A DNA stretch of 32,371 nucleotides from NCBI GenBank assembly GCA_007123015.1, contig SKSL01000088.1:1-32371 (forward strand), read 5' to 3'. Position numbers and translations under genes: made by a program. Shown here piece after piece: positions 24,669-31,860 of the stretch (positions are counted from its first letter, which is position 1; the number at the start of each line of letters is the position of its first letter). Under the pieces are notes generated by a model. The model was not told the origin of the DNA, made no database searches, and was given only the letters and a program-made list of their open reading frames with translations. The DNA is from Natronohydrobacter sp. (GTDB taxonomy: Bacteria; Pseudomonadota; Alphaproteobacteria; Rhodobacterales; Rhodobacteraceae).

Positions 24669-24679
24669 AGGTTCATGAT

Positions 24680-25135
24680 ATGTCTTCGGAACCTTCGCTG
24701 TCAGTCCCTACGGGTGTGCGCATCGCGCGCGGCGTCTGTCGCTGTCTGATCTCCATGGGATATGCGCCCCTGACCGAGTTCGCACCGACACGCGGCCTGC
24801 GTGTTGATGTGATGGCTCTGGGGCCGAAAGGCGACATCTGGGTGGTCGAGTGCAAATCGTCGCGCGCAGATTTCAGGGCAGATCACAAATGGCAGAGCTA
24901 TCTGGAGTGGTGCGACAGGTTTTTCTGGGCCGTCGATCTGGAATTTCCGCAAGAGCTGCTGCCGCCCGGGTCTGGTCTGATCCTGAGTGACGGGTTCGAC
25001 GCAGAGATCCTGCGCCAGCCAGAGCCCAGCCCGCTGGGCCCTGCGCGCCGCAAGGCGCTGGTGCAGAATTTGGCGCGGCAGGCGGCCTTGCGCCTCGCGC
25101 ACAGCCTGGACCCACAGGCTGGCAAGATGATGTGA
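24680..25135 (+). CDS. mmcB: MmcB-family DNA repair protein
   Basis: The 151-residue protein matches the MmcB family. In Caulobacter this SOS-induced protein contributes to mitomycin C resistance and has a predicted endonuclease-like fold. The core is RGLRVDVMALGPKGDIWVVECKSSRADFRADHKWQSYLEWCDRFFWAVD. Its D, E-x-K (VVECKSS) spacing is the PD-(D/E)XK nuclease pattern: Asp in RVDV, then Glu and Lys in VECK. The start ATG 24680 has only a weak AGG before it and lies close to the promoter, so the leader is very short or absent. A LexA box overlaps its promoter. It is convergent with the aldehyde dehydrogenase gene, with 14 bp between the stops. Confidence 0.93.
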   Translation: MSSEPSLSVPTGVRIARGVCRCLISMGYAPLTEFAPTRGLRVDVMALGPKGDIWVVECKSSRADFRADHKWQSYLEWCDRFFWAVDLEFPQELLPPGSGLILSDGFDAEILRQPEPSPLGPARRKALVQNLARQAALRLAHSLDPQAGKMM

Positions 25136-25149
25136 CAGGGCGTCAGCCC

Positions 25150-26643
25150 TCAGATATCAAACCGGACTCCCTGGGCCAGTGGCAGGGCGTCGGAGTAGTT
25201 GATGGTGTTGGTCGCCCGCCGCATATAGGCTTTCCACGCATCCGAGCCGCTCTCGCGCCCGCCGCCAGTTTCTTTCTCGCCACCGAAGGCACCGCCAATC
25301 TCGGCCCCGGATGGGCCGATATTCACATTTGCGATCCCGCAATCGGACCCAGAGGCCGAGAGGAAGGTTTCGGCCTCGCGCAGATCACGGGTGAAGATGC
25401 AGGAAGACAGCCCCTGCGGCACGTCATTTTGCAGCGCAATCGCCTGATCAAGCGTGACATAGCCCATCACATAGAGGATGGGCGCGAAAGTCTCGGTGCG
25501 CACGATCTCGCTTTGCGCAGGCATGTCGACAATAGCAGGGCGCGCATAGGCCCCGCCTGCAACAGCTTCGACCATTTCCCCGCCATGGACTGTGCCGCCT
25601 TCAGCACGGGCCTGCGCCAGCGCGGCCTGCATCTGGTCCAGCGCGGCTTTGTCGATCAGCGGCCCGACCAAGGTGTCGGGCGCGCGCGGGTCGCCAATCG
25701 GCAAGCTGGCATAAGCTGTGGCGAGTTTCGCGACCAAACCGGCGCGCAGGCTGTCATGCACGATCAGGCGACGCAGCGACGTGCAGCGCTGCCCGGCCGT
25801 GCCAACTGCCGAGAAGACAATCGCGCGCACGGCCATATCCAGATCAGCGGAAGGGGCGACAATCATCGCGTTATTGCCGCCAAGTTCCAGGATCGACCGG
25901 CCAAACCGTTCGGCGACTTTCGGCGCAACCTTGCGGCCCATCCGGGTCGATCCGGTCGCCGAGACCAGCGGCACCTGTGGACTGCTGATCAGCGCGTCGC
26001 CCAGATCCGCCCCGCCGATGACCAATTGTACCAGACCATCGGGCGCATCCCCGAACCGGGCCAACGCGCGGTTCAGCACAGCCATCGTGGCCATGGCCGT
26101 GAGCGGTGATTTCTCGGACGGTTTCCAGATCACCGGATTGCCGCAAACCAGTGCCAAAGCGGTATTCCAGGACCAGACAGCCACGGGAAAGTTGAAAGCC
26201 GTGATCACTGCTGTTGGCCCCAGCGGATGCCATGTCTCCATCATCCGATGGCCCGGGCGCTCGCTGGCGATGGTCAGCCCGTAAAGCTGGCGCGACAGGC
26301 CCACAGCGAAATCGCAAATATCAATCATCTCCTGCACTTCGCCCAAGCCCTCGGACGTGATCTTGCCGGCCTCCAGCGTCACCACAGCCCCAAGCGCATC
26401 TTTTGCGGCGCGCAATTCCTCGCCCAAGAGCCGCACCAATTCGCCCCGGCGCGGGGCGGGAACACTGCGCCATGCCTGAAACGCGGCCTGCGACTGGGCC
26501 AGGATCGTCGGAACCTGGCCGCGTTCGGTTTGGTGCAACTGCGCAACAAGGCGCCCGTCAATCGGACTGATGGCGGGCAGAGTGCCGCCAGAGAGCTGGT
26601 CCTCGGTCAGGCCGCACTTTGCGAGCAGTGGATCGACTGGCAT
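25150..26643 (-). CDS. Aldehyde dehydrogenase, ALDH7 type (probable aminoadipate-semialdehyde dehydrogenase)
   Basis: This 497-residue NAD-dependent aldehyde dehydrogenase has every catalytic element: Asn151 in AFNFPVAVWSWN, Lys174 in WKPSEKSP, Glu253 in LELGGNN and the nucleophile Cys287 in GTAGQRCTSLRR. The C-terminal stretch GGAFGGEKETGGGRESGSDAWKAYMRRATNTINYS is characteristic of the ALDH7 (antiquitin) group. That group oxidises alpha-aminoadipate semialdehyde (piperideine-6-carboxylate) in lysine or pipecolate catabolism. No other lysine-degradation gene is adjacent, so the substrate is inferred from the family only; betaine aldehyde or other semialdehydes cannot be excluded. It is probably monocistronic, since a terminator for the upstream gene ialB precedes it. 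Confidence 0.93.
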   Translation of the reverse strand: MPVDPLLAKCGLTEDQLSGGTLPAISPIDGRLVAQLHQTERGQVPTILAQSQAAFQAWRSVPAPRRGELVRLLGEELRAAKDALGAVVTLEAGKITSEGLGEVQEMIDICDFAVGLSRQLYGLTIASERPGHRMMETWHPLGPTAVITAFNFPVAVWSWNTALALVCGNPVIWKPSEKSPLTAMATMAVLNRALARFGDAPDGLVQLVIGGADLGDALISSPQVPLVSATGSTRMGRKVAPKVAERFGRSILELGGNNAMIVAPSADLDMAVRAIVFSAVGTAGQRCTSLRRLIVHDSLRAGLVAKLATAYASLPIGDPRAPDTLVGPLIDKAALDQMQAALAQARAEGGTVHGGEMVEAVAGGAYARPAIVDMPAQSEIVRTETFAPILYVMGYVTLDQAIALQNDVPQGLSSCIFTRDLREAETFLSASGSDCGIANVNIGPSGAEIGGAFGGEKETGGGRESGSDAWKAYMRRATNTINYSDALPLAQGVRFDI

Positions 26644-26786
26644 CTCAGTCCCTTTCTTCTGGAAATGGCGGGCCGATCAGCGCAGGACCGGGCACCGGCA
26701 TCAAATCATGCATAAAGGTGCAGACCAAGCCCCTGTGTTACATCAAGCCCGCCCGATCTGCGCTCAGGTGTCCATTCCATGAATGC

Positions 26787-26812
26787 AAAAGGCCCGACAC
26801 AAGGGCCGGGCC
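26787..26812 (-). terminator. Intrinsic terminator after the IalB-family gene
   Basis: On the minus strand, GGCCC, a TTGTGTC loop and GGGCC are followed by TTTT and then GCATTC. The stem can be extended or re-paired because a second GGCC-type arm lies just before it. It sits about 25 bases after the stop codon of the minus-strand IalB-family gene, the expected place. Confidence 0.7.
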
Positions 26813-26836
26813 AAGCATTGCAATCTGCGCTGAGTC

Positions 26837-27472
26837 TTACTGCTGTTCCATTTGCTCGGACAATTCGTTGAAGGCTGCAGTGAAGCCGATCAGCGACATG
26901 CTCAGATCTACAGTCTGGTCCGGGGCGGCGACAGGCACCAGTGTCCAGACAGCTTCCGCACCACGACGGAAAGCATCAACTTCTGCCCCTGTAAAGCCCA
27001 CCCGCGCGATGCAGCCGATCGCCGTGCAGAAGGTAAAAGGATAGCGCTTCGCGGCCCCGCCATCGACCTGCATGACCAGTTGCGCAGTCAGCAGCGTTTC
27101 CAGCGGGGTCAGGATCGTCGAACCCGCCACAGCTTCGCCGCCTTCGGGCAGTGGAAAGATCGATATCTCTGCGGTCGCATTGCCTTCGCTGTCTCTGAGC
27201 AGCTGATACATCTGGCAAGGATCAGGCGCATCCGCGACACGCACGCAGACCAGTTCCCAATCGCCATGCGTGTTCCCGACATAGCTGTCACCGTCAGTGT
27301 CAGGTGTGACCAATTCCCCGGTCGAGAGCGCAGTCGCTGGGTTTGTCGCTGCAGCAGGGGGTGTTGGGGCTGCGGGCTCGTCAGCAGTTTGCGCGAATGC
27401 GTGTGTAGAAAGAAGGGCCAGCGCAGCTGTTGCAAGCGCCAATCTGCGGGCCTTGGGGAAATGGAATGTCAT
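26837..27472 (-). CDS. Invasion-associated locus B (IalB) family protein
   Basis: The protein from ATG 27472 has 211 residues. It has a signal peptide (MTFHFPKARRLALATAALAL, cleavage near AFAQ), a Pro/Ala/Thr-rich linker and an IalB-type beta domain: HGDWELVCVRVADAPDPCQMYQLLRDSEG, then ISIFPLP, TAQLVMQVDGG and FCTAIGCIARVGFT with paired cysteines. Such proteins are periplasmic or outer-membrane associated. The name comes from Bartonella IalB, but free-living Rhodobacterales carry several copies with unknown function. The chosen start has AAGGA before it; an upstream ATG at 27517 would add 15 charged residues in front of a good signal peptide and is less likely. A terminator follows the gene. 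Confidence 0.9.
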   Translation of the reverse strand: MTFHFPKARRLALATAALALLSTHAFAQTADEPAAPTPPAAATNPATALSTGELVTPDTDGDSYVGNTHGDWELVCVRVADAPDPCQMYQLLRDSEGNATAEISIFPLPEGGEAVAGSTILTPLETLLTAQLVMQVDGGAAKRYPFTFCTAIGCIARVGFTGAEVDAFRRGAEAVWTLVPVAAPDQTVDLSMSLIGFTAAFNELSEQMEQQ

Positions 27473-27682
27473 ATGGCGTCCTTCGCTTCCTCGTTCCGAG
27501 CGTGGGTGTCGTAGCATGCAGTCTTGATGCTGTCAGGCGGAAAAACTGGCTCTGCCTCAGTTGTGATGGCAACTGCTTGTCGCGCTGCCGACAGGACGCG
27601 CGGACAAAGCCAAATCTTTCGGTCCAGATGCAAACTTTACTGTCGCACTCTGCGCCCATGGCCAGAACCGGATGCCATAACG

Positions 27683-27728
27683 AAAAAACAAGGACCGAAC
27701 GGTCCTTGTTTTCATTTTATTTTTTTTG
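27683..27728. terminator. Perfect palindrome with T tails on both strands (bidirectional terminator)
   Basis: Two perfectly complementary 13-base arms (27685-27697 and 27700-27712, core GGACCG/CGGTCC) are separated by AA. On the plus strand they are followed by CATTTTATTTTTTTT, on the minus strand by TTTTTT. This is a textbook intrinsic terminator usable in both directions. No annotated protein gene ends nearby on either strand. Confidence 0.82.
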
Positions 27729-27754
27729 CTCCCTGCCGGACTGGCCGACGAATT
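27683..27754 (-). ncRNA. Candidate small RNA of about 70 bases
   Basis: On the minus strand, TTGACG (27789-27784), a 17-base spacer and TAGCCT (27766-27761) form a plausible sigma-70 promoter. Transcription from about 27754 would reach the palindromic terminator and end in the T run near 27683, giving an RNA of roughly 70 bases. Its body contains an AAAAAAAATAAAA single-stranded stretch before the terminator stem. A 54-codon frame beginning ATGAAAACAAGG lies across the terminator but has no good ribosome site, so I do not call it a gene. The evidence is promoter plus terminator only; no family is recognised. Confidence 0.4.
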
Positions 27755-27908
27755 GAGCAGAGGCTATGCTGAAAGATAAGGTCCGTCAACAAAAAATTCG
27801 TCAGATTATTTTCCGAAACCCTACGCAGGCTTTACACGGCTTCACAACAGTTTTTCTGTCGGTGTCCCGCGTGCGCGGCGCTGTGTCATGTCCGGCATGG
27901 ACTCAGTG

Positions 27909-27933
27909 AAAAAGCTGCGCCCTAAGGCGCAGC
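27909..27933 (-). terminator. Strong minus-strand intrinsic terminator
   Basis: On the minus strand, GCTGCGCC, loop TTAG, GGCGCAGC (8-bp perfect stem) is followed by TTTTT. The plus strand lacks a T tail, so it works in one direction only. The next annotated gene upstream on the minus strand is beyond the window, because everything from 28107 on is plus-strand. The terminator therefore implies an unannotated minus-strand transcript starting between here and about 28100, or a block against antisense transcription. I see no clear promoter for it. Confidence 0.75.
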
Positions 27934-28106
27934 CAGTCTGACAGGGAGAAAACTGCGCGCGCATTGGCAGGTTTGCACGCCGCGCATGCTGTCACGATAC
28001 CTGAAAAGGGTAAAGATTCGCTTTCCAAGCTGTGCCGGGCTGATCTACCGTTCACATAGCGGCGTGCGACAGCAGCGCGATGAGGTAGCAGGATAGGGTC
28101 AGGCGC

Positions 28107-29645
28107 ATGGATGTTCAGCATCAGCCGGTTTTCGTTGGGGGTGGCGGAGAGGACGCACGCGATCCACAGAGGCTGCGACTGGATTTCGGTAACCGCCATG
28201 GGCTGATTGCCGGCGCGACCGGCACAGGCAAGACGATCACGATGCAGATCCTTGCAGAAGAATTCTCGAATGCTGGCGTCCCAGTGTTTCTCACTGATAT
28301 CAAAGGCGATTGCAGCGGCATGTCGATGCCCGGCACCCCGCGCGATGGGCTGGAGCGGCGCGCGGCAAGCATCGGACTGCAAGATTACGGCTATCGTGAA
28401 AGCCCGGTCATTTTCTGGGATTTCTTCGGGGAACATGGCCATCCGGTGCACGCGACCATTGCCGAAGTGGGGCCGCTCTTGCTCTCGCGCATGCTCGATC
28501 TGACCGAGGCGCAGGAAGGCGTGATCAATGTCGCGTTCCGGATTTCGGATGACGAGGGGCTGCCGATCCTTGATCTGAAAGACCTGCGCGCGATGCTGGC
28601 TTTTCTGGGCGAGAACCAGCGCGAAATCTCGCAGACCTATGGCAATGTCTCGACCCAGAGCATTGGCGCGATTCAGCGCAAGCTGCTGGTGCTGGAAAAT
28701 CAGGGCGCAGCGCAGTTTTTCAGCGAACCGGCGCTGGAACTGGCCGATCTGATGCGTCTGGCCCCGGATGGGCGCGGCACCATCTCGATCCTGCATGCTG
28801 AACGGCTGATGCGCACACCGCAGCTTTACGCGACCTTTCTGCTCTGGCTTTTGTCGCAACTCTTCGAGACCCTGCCCGAAGTCGGCAATCCTGAAAAGCC
28901 CGTGCTGGTTTTCTTCTTCGATGAGTCGCATCTTCTGTTCAACGGTGCCCCGCGCGCGCTGGTCGAGAAGGTCGAGCGCGTGGCGCGGCTGATCCGCTCG
29001 AAAGGGGTGGGCGTCTATTTCGTCACGCAAAACCCTGATGATGTGCCGGATACTGTGCTGGGCCAGTTGGGCAACCGTATCCAGCATGCTTTGCGCGCGT
29101 TCACGGCCCGCGACCAGCAGGCGCTGCGCCGCGCTGCCCAGACCTATCGCCCCAATCCGCGTTTTGATATTGCAGAGGCGATCCGCGATGCCGGCGTGGG
29201 CGAGGCGGTGACCTCTTTTCTGGAAGACAAGGGCAATCCGGGCATGGCCGAGCGCACATTGATCCGCCCGCCGCGCAGTCTGATCGGCCCCATCGAGGAA
29301 GGTCAGCGCCAGATGCTGATGCTGCGCTCGCCCGTCGCCGGGAAATATGAGCGCATGGTGGACAGCGACTCGGCGCATGAGATGCTGGCGCGACGGGCCG
29401 AAGCAGCCGCGCGCGAGGCCGAAGCCGCGTTGCAGGCCACAGAGGCCGGGAAAGAACGCGAATTCAACAGCGCGCGGCGCTACGAGCCTGCCGCCCGCTC
29501 GGCCCCTCGATCGCGCGCCCCGGCAGCGCGGCGCGGGGATACGGCTGTTGATGTCTTCGCAAAATCCATGGCGCGGCAGTTGGGCACGCGGTCTGGGCAG
29601 GCTTTGGTGCGCGGGGTGCTGGGGGGATTGTTGCGCGGACGGTGA
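28107..29645 (+). CDS. HerA/YjgR-like helicase-domain ATPase (DUF853)
   Basis: The 512-residue cytosolic protein belongs to the FtsK/HerA superfamily of ATPases, YjgR branch. Walker A is GATGTGKT (36-43), directly after a short N-terminus. LTDIKGDCSGM follows the first helix, and Walker B is LVFFFDE (267-273). GVGVYFVTQNPDDVP contains the sensor Asn/Gln, and the arginine-finger region RIQHALRAFT comes later. The C-terminus, about 415-480, is an Ala/Glu/Arg-rich helix followed by a disordered basic part. The cellular role of this branch is not established. There is no NurA-type nuclease beside it, so a HerA-NurA pair is not supported. AGGATAGGG before ATG 28107 serves as ribosome site. A terminator-like hairpin separates it from obgE. 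Confidence 0.9.
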   Translation: MDVQHQPVFVGGGGEDARDPQRLRLDFGNRHGLIAGATGTGKTITMQILAEEFSNAGVPVFLTDIKGDCSGMSMPGTPRDGLERRAASIGLQDYGYRESPVIFWDFFGEHGHPVHATIAEVGPLLLSRMLDLTEAQEGVINVAFRISDDEGLPILDLKDLRAMLAFLGENQREISQTYGNVSTQSIGAIQRKLLVLENQGAAQFFSEPALELADLMRLAPDGRGTISILHAERLMRTPQLYATFLLWLLSQLFETLPEVGNPEKPVLVFFFDESHLLFNGAPRALVEKVERVARLIRSKGVGVYFVTQNPDDVPDTVLGQLGNRIQHALRAFTARDQQALRRAAQTYRPNPRFDIAEAIRDAGVGEAVTSFLEDKGNPGMAERTLIRPPRSLIGPIEEGQRQMLMLRSPVAGKYERMVDSDSAHEMLARRAEAAAREAEAALQATEAGKEREFNSARRYEPAARSAPRSRAPAARRGDTAVDVFAKSMARQLGTRSGQALVRGVLGGLLRGR

Positions 29646-29647
29646 AC

Positions 29648-29680
29648 AGGCCCTTGGCGCGTGTCCGGGGCCTTTCGTTT
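29648..29680 (+). terminator. Probable intrinsic terminator between the HerA-like gene and obgE
   Basis: AGGCCC (29648-29653) pairs with GGGCCT (29668-29673) around a 14-base loop, followed by TTCGTTT. It begins three bases after the HerA-like stop codon. The six-base stem and interrupted T tail make it moderate in strength, so some read-through into obgE is possible. Confidence 0.55.
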
Positions 29681-29731
29681 GCGCAGATCCTGCGCTAAAG
29701 CCTTGCGCCTGATGATACGGAGAGCGCGCGC

Positions 29732-30757
29732 ATGAAATTCCTCGATCTGGCCAAGGTCCATATCCGCTCGGGCGGGGGCGGGTCCGGCTGCGTGTCCTTC
29801 CGGCGCGAGAAATTCATCGAATATGGTGGCCCGGATGGGGGCGATGGGGGGCGTGGCGGCGATGTATGGGCGGAAGTCGTGGATGGGCTGAACACGCTGA
29901 TCGATTTCCGCTTCCAGCAGCATTTCTTCGCCAATTCCGGCCAGCCCGGCATGGGCAAGGGGCGGACCGGGAAGGATGGCAATTCGGTCACGCTGCGCGT
30001 GCCGGTCGGCACGGAAATCCTGGACGAGGATCAGGAAACGGTCATCGCCGATCTGACCGAAGTCGGGCAGAAGGTCCTGCTCGCCAAGGGCGGTAATGGT
30101 GGCTGGGGCAATCTGCAATTCAAATCCGCCACCAATCAGGCACCGCGCCGCGCCAATCCGGGGCAAGAAGGTGTTGAACGCACCATCTGGCTGCGGCTGA
30201 AGCTGATTGCCGATTCAGGTCTCGCAGGGCTGCCCAATGCGGGCAAATCGACCTTTCTGGCCGCCACGTCCAATGCGCGCCCCAAGATTGCGGATTATCC
30301 GTTCACCACGCTGCACCCCAATCTTGGGGTTGTCGGTGTGGATGGGCGCGAATTCGTCATGGCCGATATTCCCGGTCTGATCGAAGGCGCATCCGAGGGC
30401 CGGGGGCTGGGCGATCAGTTTCTGGGCCATGTCGAGCGCTGCGCCGTGCTGTTGCAGCTTGTCGATGGCACATCCGAGGATGTGGCCGAGGACTGGCGCA
30501 TCATTGACCATGAGCTGGACGCCTATTCGCATGATGTGGCGATGAAGCCGCGCATCATCGCGCTCAACAAGATCGACGCGCTGGATGATGACGAGCGCGC
30601 CGCGAAGAAGGCTGCGCTGGAAGCGATCTCGGGTCGTCCCGTATATCTGATTTCAGCAGTGTCCGGCGAGGGGATGTCCAGTGTCCTGCGCGCGATCATG
30701 GCGCGGATCGACAAGGCGAAGCCGGAAGATGAGGATGAAGGGCCATGGCAACCCTGA
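29732..30757 (+). CDS. obgE: Obg/CgtA GTPase
   Basis: This essential GTPase takes part in 50S subunit assembly and stress control. The 341-residue protein has the glycine-rich Obg fold (1-158: RSGGGGSGCVSF, GGPDGGDGGRGGDV, GGNGGWGN). The G domain has the P-loop GLPNAGKS (166-173), the switch I region YPFTTLHPNLG, DIPG (212-215), NKID for guanine specificity and a final SAV motif. It ends with a short acidic tail. The C-terminal OCT domain seen in Gram-positives is absent, as is usual in Proteobacteria. GGAGAG precedes ATG 29732. rplU and rpmA, its usual upstream neighbours, are not here. Its 3' end overlaps proB by 13 bases. Confidence 0.97.
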   Translation: MKFLDLAKVHIRSGGGGSGCVSFRREKFIEYGGPDGGDGGRGGDVWAEVVDGLNTLIDFRFQQHFFANSGQPGMGKGRTGKDGNSVTLRVPVGTEILDEDQETVIADLTEVGQKVLLAKGGNGGWGNLQFKSATNQAPRRANPGQEGVERTIWLRLKLIADSGLAGLPNAGKSTFLAATSNARPKIADYPFTTLHPNLGVVGVDGREFVMADIPGLIEGASEGRGLGDQFLGHVERCAVLLQLVDGTSEDVAEDWRIIDHELDAYSHDVAMKPRIIALNKIDALDDDERAAKKAALEAISGRPVYLISAVSGEGMSSVLRAIMARIDKAKPEDEDEGPWQP

Positions 30758-31860
30758 GCGCGAGTGCGACCCTTGCAGGTGCGCGGCGAGTGGTGGTCAA
30801 GATCGGCTCGGCCCTGCTGGTCGAACAGGGGCAGTTACGCGCCGACTGGCTGCGGGCTTTGGCCGATGATGTGGCCGTTCTGCGCAAAGATGGGGCCGAC
30901 GTGGTGCTGGTCTCCTCTGGCTCCATCGCTTTGGGGCGTGGGGCATTGCGCCTGCCCGACGGGCCGCTCGCGCTCGAACAAAGTCAGGCCGCAGCCTCGG
31001 TCGGGCAAATCCGGCTGGCGCGGGCTTATGAAGAAGTGCTGGCGCTGCATGAGATCCCGACCGGGCAGGTTTTGCTGACGCTTGAAGATACCCATGACCG
31101 CCGTCGTTATCTGAACAGCCGGGCGACACTGGCAACGCTGCTGGGGTTGGGTGTCGTGCCGATTGTCAACGAAAACGATACAATCGCGACAGATGAGATC
31201 CGCTACGGCGACAATGACCGGCTGGCCGCGCAAGTGGCAGTGACCATTGGTGCGGATCTGCTGGTGCTCTTGTCGGATGTGGACGGGCTATACACAGGCA
31301 ATCCGCAGACGGACGCGGATGCACAGCATTTCGACATCGTGGACAGTATCACGCCAGAGATCGAGGCCGTGGCGGGCGAGCCCACATCGACCCTGTCGAA
31401 AGGCGGCATGAAAACCAAGGTGATGGCGGCGAAAACGGCGGTCTCGGCAGGGTGTGCGATGATTATCACCGCTGGCGCTGCGCTGCATCCGCTGGGGGCC
31501 TTGCGCAAGGGCGCGCGCGCGACGCTGTTCGTCGCGCAGGGCGATCCGCGCTCGGCGCGCAAACGCTGGATCGCGGCGATGAAGCCCAAAGGCGCAGTGC
31601 ATGTCGATGCAGGGGCAGCGCGCGCGCTGGGGCAGGGCAAATCCCTGCTGCCTGCTGGTGTGACGCGCGTCGAAGGGGTTTTCTCGCGCGGCGATGCGGT
31701 GACGATCACCGGGCCGACAGGCGCATTGGGCGTCGGGCTTGCGGGCTATGACAGTGCAGAGGCGCGCGCCATTGCAGGCCACCAGTCGCGCGAGATTGCG
31801 CAGATCCTGAATTATCCGGGGCGCGTGGCGCTCATTCACAGGGACGAGATGGCATTATGA
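30745..31860 (+). CDS. proB: Glutamate 5-kinase
   Basis: ProB phosphorylates glutamate in the first step of proline synthesis and is feedback-inhibited by proline. The 371-residue protein has the amino-acid-kinase domain (about 1-265: VVVKIGSALL, VLVSSGSIALGRG, NENDTIATDEIRYGDNDRLAAQVA, LLSDVDGLYTGNP, and GGMKTKVMAA, which binds ATP). A C-terminal PUA domain follows (about 280-365). The start lies 13 bases inside obgE and the stop overlaps proA (ATGA), so obgE-proB-proA form a tightly coupled unit. Confidence 0.97.
   Translation: MATLSASATLAGARRVVVKIGSALLVEQGQLRADWLRALADDVAVLRKDGADVVLVSSGSIALGRGALRLPDGPLALEQSQAAASVGQIRLARAYEEVLALHEIPTGQVLLTLEDTHDRRRYLNSRATLATLLGLGVVPIVNENDTIATDEIRYGDNDRLAAQVAVTIGADLLVLLSDVDGLYTGNPQTDADAQHFDIVDSITPEIEAVAGEPTSTLSKGGMKTKVMAAKTAVSAGCAMIITAGAALHPLGALRKGARATLFVAQGDPRSARKRWIAAMKPKGAVHVDAGAARALGQGKSLLPAGVTRVEGVFSRGDAVTITGPTGALGVGLAGYDSAEARAIAGHQSREIAQILNYPGRVALIHRDEMAL

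Larger units (their letters stand above)
27473..28106. other. Long intergenic region with two terminator hairpins
   Basis: These 634 bases contain no convincing protein gene. The region separates the minus-strand IalB-family gene from the plus-strand HerA-like gene, so it must hold both promoters. It also holds two strong hairpins with T tails (27683-27728 and 27909-27933) that neither flanking gene needs. A TTGACG/TAGCCT promoter pair on the minus strand (27784-27789 and 27761-27766, spacing 17) precedes the first hairpin. AT-rich patches around 27710-27830 stand out from the GC-rich background. This organisation points to one or two untranslated transcripts. Confidence 0.6.

Noticed and set aside
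27532..27693. A 54-codon minus-strand frame starting ATGAAAACAAGG across the palindrome
   Set aside because: The purine-rich AGGGAG is too far from the start, the start lies inside a terminator stem, and the protein has no clear features.
27903..29378. A 491-codon minus-strand frame opposite the HerA-like gene, ending near a minus-strand terminator
   Set aside because: The plus strand encodes a protein with intact Walker A and B motifs. The antisense product is rich in His, Gln and Arg with no domain. The nearby terminator is kept as a separate observation.
28107..29645. HerA-NurA end-resection or phage-defence module
   Set aside because: There is no NurA, SIR2 or other defence partner next to the ATPase; the neighbours are obgE and proB.
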